7,250 nucleotides of DNA from Ilumatobacteraceae bacterium. Its GTDB lineage: Bacteria > Actinomycetota > Acidimicrobiia > Acidimicrobiales > Ilumatobacteraceae. The position numbers and the translations under genes are program-made. The stretch is taken from contig JAODBQ010000180.1 of NCBI GenBank assembly GCA_025464045.1, positions 1 to 7,250 on the forward strand. The letters run 5' to 3'. A model generated the notes under the pieces. The model ran no database searches. It was not told the DNA's origin and was given only the letters and a program-made list of their open reading frames with translations. Shown piece by piece: positions 4,388-7,250 of the stretch. Position 1 is the first letter of the stretch. Every line of letters begins with the position of its first letter.

Positions 4388-7009
4388 GTGCGGAAGTGCT
4401 GGATGGCTGGTTTCTTGGGTGTTGCACTGGCGTCGAGTGCCGTCGCGGCAGTGCCCGCGTCGGCGCATCCGAGGCCTGTGGTGCCCCCGGTGGTGTCACC
4501 GGCCGCGGCCTTCTCGACGTCCGGCGACTACGCCACGGACGTGCTCGGCGACCCCTGGGACTTCTCCAACGACGAGGACGTCCCGCCGATCCCCGGTATC
4601 GGCTGCCAGGGCAACGCCTTCACGGACTGCAACATCAGCCGCGACCCCGGCGGGGCGTTGGTGGTCAACACGCACAAGGGCACGATCATCAAGCTGATCC
4701 GCAACTGGGACCTCGAGCTGCCCTACGGACGCGACGGTGAGGTCGTGCCCGTCGACGCCGGGCGCTACTCGATCTTGTCGTTCTCGATGTGCAACGGCGG
4801 CAGCGGCCAGATGAACCTCGGGGTGCGCTTCTACGAAGACGGCGGCGGCTTCAACCAGATCGGGTTCTTCGCGGCCACCGGGTGCCACCAGTACCGCATC
4901 GATCTCGCCGGCGGCGGCTACCAGGAGCCGAGCGGTTCGCCGTGGGGCGGCAAGGTCATCCGCCTCGACATCATCTCCGGTGGCCCGAACTCCGGCGGCG
5001 ACCCGGGTGTCGACCTGTCCCTCGACTGGGTGCGACTGCACCGGCCGGATGCCGCCGACGCGCCGCCCCTCGGCGTGCCGGTGGCGCGCACGCTCACACC
5101 GAACGCCGACGGCGGGGCCGACTACGGCTCGAGCATCGGCAACCCGTGGGACATGAGCGACGGCGGCGACTTCGTCAAGCTCAACGGGATCAACGCCAGC
5201 CCCGGCGGCGGCGGCCTCGTCGGGCAGACGTCGGGCGGCGATCCGTGGGTCGAGTTCCCGCTCCCGTTGACCTTCAACCCGGACCGCTACCACCGGTTCT
5301 CCGCCGACCTGTGCCTGGACGGCGGGATGAGCTTCGCCGCCGCCCCAGGCGGTGGGATGAACGCCCGGATCATCTGGACGCCCGACGACGTGTCGTACGC
5401 CGAGACGCAGGACATCATCATCACGCCCGGCTGCCAGCACATCGCGATCGACCTCGCCACGACGCCCGCCCTCGCCGTGAACGACGAGACCTCACCGTTC
5501 CAGCCTGGCTGGCGGGGCCAGCGCGTCGCCCGGCTGCGGTTCGACATCGACGAGGATCCGGGTGTCCGCAACTTCACGTTGAAGAACGTCAAGTTCGCCG
5601 ACGACGCCGCGTTCTCCTCGTCCTACCCGATCACGTACCAGGACGCGTCGGGTGCCGGCGGCACCGCTGAGATCTGGGCGACGACGAACCAGACCGGGTT
5701 CGACGGGAGCAAGATCGCGCAGCGCCTGCCCGTCAACGGCGGCGCGGTGAACACGTTCAACTGGAACGGCACCGACGTCAACGGCGCGACGATGCCCAAC
5801 GGCAGCTACTGGATCTACACCGTGATCCGCAACGGTGCAGGCGTGGCGACCGGGTACTCCAGTGCGCCGGTGCGCATCGAACGATCGCAGGGCGCGACGC
5901 CGAGCACGTTCGTCCCGCTGAGCCCGTCGCGGCTGCTCGACACCCGTGACGGCACCGGCGGCAACATCGTCCCGCTCGGGCCGAACCTGTACACCGAGCT
6001 GCAGGTCGCCGGTCGTGGTGGCGTGCCCCCGACGGGTGCGACGGCCGTCGTCCTCAACGTCACGGTCGATCATCCGAGCGAGCCCGGCGTGATCACGGTC
6101 TGGCCGTCCGGCGAGCCGCAGCCACTGGTGTCCAGCCTGAACTTCAACCCGGGTGACGTCGTCGCCAACCTCGTCACCGTGAAGATGGGGGCGAACGGCA
6201 AGGTCAACGTCTACAACCTCAAGGGCGTGACGCCGACGGTCGTCGACGTTGTCGGGTACTACACCGCCGATCCCAACCCGAGCGGGCGCTACACGCCGCT
6301 CGCCCCCGGACGAGTGCTCGACACGGGCTTCGCCAACGAGATCGGCCCCGGCGCCACGATCGACGTGCAGGTCGCCGGTCAACACGGCGTGCCGGCCACG
6401 GGCGTCACCGGCGTGGCGTTGAACATCACGGTGGACAACCCGAGCGCGTCGAGCTACTTCACCGTCTACCCGACGGGCGAGGGCCGGCCGAACGCGTCGA
6501 CGCTCAACTTCGTGCGCGGGCTCACCGTGGCCAACCTGACGCTCGCCAAGCTCGGTGCGAACGGGAAGGTCAGCATCTGGAACTACGACGGCACGGCGCG
6601 AGTGGTGGCCGATGTCGTCGGCTACTTCTCGGCGCAGGGCGGCCGGTTCGTGCCCGTCTCGCCGCAGCGCCTGGTCGACACGCGCGACGGGACCGGGATG
6701 CCCCAGGCGCAGATCGGACCGGGGCAGACGGTGACCGTGCCGATCGTCCGCGGCGGTAGCCCGGTCCCCGCGAGCGCAACGGGCGCGGTGCTCAACGTGA
6801 CGTCGGCGGAGTCGTCGGCGCAGTCGTTCATCACGTTGTTCCCGTTCGGCGAGGGCCGTCCCGCGGAAGGTTCGACGGTGAACCCGCGGGTCGGGGTGCC
6901 CGTGCCGAACCACGCGTACGTCAAGCTCGGCGCCGGGAACGCCAGCCTGTTCAACTTCGCCGGCAGCACGGACGTCGTCATCGACGTCTTCGGCTACATC
7001 ACGCCGTAG
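4388..7009 (+). CDS. Large secreted modular protein: signal peptide, two beta-sandwich-like modules, FlgD-Ig-like domain, three C-terminal SPxRLLDTRDGTG repeats
   Basis: This 873-residue protein is predicted to be exported by Sec. The signal peptide has MRK, a hydrophobic core (about 6-22) and ASA|HP with cleavage after residue 26. Module 1 (about 47-215) and module 2 (about 245-405) are diverged copies, likely beta-rich and possibly glycan-binding. Residues about 412-497 resemble a FlgD-type Ig-like domain: AEIWATTNQTG, then FNWNGTDVNG (W459, D463) and PNGSYWIYTV. Three repeats of about 120 residues follow, starting near 508, 635 and 754, each with an (F/Y)xPxSPxRLLDT-like opening, a V.VAG..GVP..G.T.V.LN.T core and a closing VVDVVGYY-like strand. 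The protein ends right after the third repeat (GYITP), with no LPXTG motif, no C-terminal membrane helix and no visible catalytic motif. All likely mature cysteines (73, 81, 135, 166, 309, 349) are in the N-terminal modules. I recall the C-terminal repeat from many exported Acidimicrobiia proteins of unknown role. Adhesion, surface-layer or matrix function is inference. The strong SD and the lipoprotein gene 11 bp downstream suggest an operon. Confidence 0.9.
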   Translation: MRKCWMAGFLGVALASSAVAAVPASAHPRPVVPPVVSPAAAFSTSGDYATDVLGDPWDFSNDEDVPPIPGIGCQGNAFTDCNISRDPGGALVVNTHKGTIIKLIRNWDLELPYGRDGEVVPVDAGRYSILSFSMCNGGSGQMNLGVRFYEDGGGFNQIGFFAATGCHQYRIDLAGGGYQEPSGSPWGGKVIRLDIISGGPNSGGDPGVDLSLDWVRLHRPDAADAPPLGVPVARTLTPNADGGADYGSSIGNPWDMSDGGDFVKLNGINASPGGGGLVGQTSGGDPWVEFPLPLTFNPDRYHRFSADLCLDGGMSFAAAPGGGMNARIIWTPDDVSYAETQDIIITPGCQHIAIDLATTPALAVNDETSPFQPGWRGQRVARLRFDIDEDPGVRNFTLKNVKFADDAAFSSSYPITYQDASGAGGTAEIWATTNQTGFDGSKIAQRLPVNGGAVNTFNWNGTDVNGATMPNGSYWIYTVIRNGAGVATGYSSAPVRIERSQGATPSTFVPLSPSRLLDTRDGTGGNIVPLGPNLYTELQVAGRGGVPPTGATAVVLNVTVDHPSEPGVITVWPSGEPQPLVSSLNFNPGDVVANLVTVKMGANGKVNVYNLKGVTPTVVDVVGYYTADPNPSGRYTPLAPGRVLDTGFANEIGPGATIDVQVAGQHGVPATGVTGVALNITVDNPSASSYFTVYPTGEGRPNASTLNFVRGLTVANLTLAKLGANGKVSIWNYDGTARVVADVVGYFSAQGGRFVPVSPQRLVDTRDGTGMPQAQIGPGQTVTVPIVRGGSPVPASATGAVLNVTSAESSAQSFITLFPFGEGRPAEGSTVNPRVGVPVPNHAYVKLGAGNASLFNFAGSTDVVIDVFGYITP
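4526..5611 (+). repeat. Internal duplication of an N-terminal module in the exoprotein (copies about 4526-5040 and 5120-5611)
   Basis: Both copies open alike: DYATDVLGDPWDFSN at residue 47 and DYGSSIGNPWDMSD at residue 245. Both continue with a RYSILSFSMC or RYHRFSADLC strand, then GCHQYRIDLA or GCQHIAIDLA, and close with a LSLDWVRL or NFTLKNVKF strand. Each has a Cys pair (135/166 and 309/349) at matching positions, likely a disulfide. Module 1 alone has C73 and C81. The similarity is visible in protein but not in DNA, so the duplication is old. Confidence 0.7.
5909..7006 (+). repeat. Triplicated C-terminal repeat of the exoprotein (5909-6289, 6290-6646, 6647-7006)
   Basis: The three copies are 127, 119 and 120 residues. 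Copies 1 and 3 open with FVPLSPSRLLDTRDGTG and FVPVSPQRLVDTRDGTG; copy 2 opens with YTPLAPGRVLDTGF and lacks the RDGTG loop. Shared inner strands include VVLNVTVD, VALNITVD and VLNVTSAE; WPSGE, YPTGE and FPFGE; and a closing VVDVVGYY, VVADVVGYF or VVIDVFGYI. Copies are clearly homologous but diverged, so this is not a recent slippage expansion. Confidence 0.88.
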
Positions 7010-7020
7010 TCTCTCGGCCG

Positions 7021-7250
7021 ATGCGCAGCAGATGGATCGTCGGGTTGTCGGTGGCGGGCGCACTGGCGCTCGCCGCCTGCAGCTCCGACGATCGGCAGGC
7101 GCCCGCCGTGACGCCGGCCGGCACGGCAGTGGTGACCTCGTCGAGCGCCGGCGGTGTTGCGCCGACGACGGCCGGCACGGTCCCGTCGGTGTCGACCGCG
7201 ACGACCGCGACGACCGCGACGACCGGGATCTCTGCTGCCACAACGGCTTC
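7021..7250 (+). CDS. Putative lipoprotein, N-terminal part (3' truncated by the window edge)
   Basis: The frame is open from ATG 7021 to the right edge, giving 76 full codons. The start MRSRWIVGLSVAGALALAAC is a typical lipoprotein signal: basic n-region, hydrophobic core and lipobox L17-A18-A19-C20, so the mature protein should be lipidated at Cys20 and held on the outer face of the membrane. The visible mature part (SSDDRQAPAV, then Thr, Ser, Ala, Gly and Pro) is low-complexity and looks like a flexible linker to a domain beyond the window. No function can be assigned. It begins 11 bp after the exoprotein stop on the same strand, so co-transcription is likely. I see no purine-rich ribosome-binding site, so it may depend on re-initiation after the upstream gene. 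Confidence 0.78.
   Translation, partial: MRSRWIVGLSVAGALALAACSSDDRQAPAVTPAGTAVVTSSSAGGVAPTTAGTVPSVSTATTATTATTGISAATTA
7192..7227 (+). repeat. 9-bp tandem repeat in the lipoprotein linker (four copies, two exact)
   Basis: TCGACCGCG, ACGACCGCG, ACGACCGCG and ACGACCGGG follow head to tail and are in frame, encoding STA-TTA-TTA-TTG. Each unit is three codons, so slippage would change linker length without breaking the frame. Confidence 0.85.

Noticed and set aside
5492..7243. A 583-codon open frame on the minus strand opposite the exoprotein
   Set aside because: It is an Arg/Val/Asp-rich low-information translation lying opposite a well-supported secreted protein with homologous internal repeats. 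It is a codon-bias shadow.

Overview
This window comes from a high-GC bacterial chromosome, by eye around 70% G+C, with strong third-position G/C bias, GTG starts and long spurious open frames opposite real genes. The exoprotein's C-terminal repeats (SPxRLLDTRDGTG type) are ones I associate with Actinobacteria, especially Acidimicrobiia such as Ilumatobacter relatives. That placement is an inference from style and recall, not from a search. I see no transposase, integrase, tRNA, rRNA or CRISPR array.

Layout: (1) 1-324 (+) is the 3' end of a DUF559 / Vsr-like nuclease-fold protein, cut by the left edge. (2) 283-367 carries a long hairpin plus a competing 12-bp inverted repeat, between two converging genes. 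(3) 380-1891 (-) is a family 2 glycosyltransferase with an intact first GT-A domain and an apparently catalytically dead second one. (4) 1890-3818 (+) is a two-domain glycosyltransferase: a CgeB/GT1-like half joined to a GT2 half. Its start codon overlaps the start codon of the minus-strand glycosyltransferase. (5) 3806-4084 and 4077-4232 (+) are two very small coiled-coil proteins, each overlapping the gene before it. (6) 4233-4387 is an intergenic spacer with two candidate RNA hairpins and a strong Shine-Dalgarno site. (7) 4388-7009 (+) is a secreted 873-residue modular protein. (8) 7021 to the right edge (+) is the start of a lipoprotein with a Ser/Thr/Ala-rich linker.

How the parts may work together: the two glycosyltransferases and the two small coiled-coil proteins form a compact glycan-assembly cluster, probably for a cell-surface polysaccharide. 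The small proteins are likely translationally coupled to the plus-strand glycosyltransferase and could act as scaffold or membrane-tethering subunits. The exoprotein and lipoprotein form a second, downstream unit of exported proteins. A link between the cluster and the exported proteins is suggested only by adjacency.

The most unusual items are the divergent glycosyltransferases with overlapping starts, the pair of coiled-coil microproteins, the pseudo-GT domain, the exoprotein with a duplicated N-terminal module and a triplicated C-terminal module, and the mutually exclusive stem-loops at the left.
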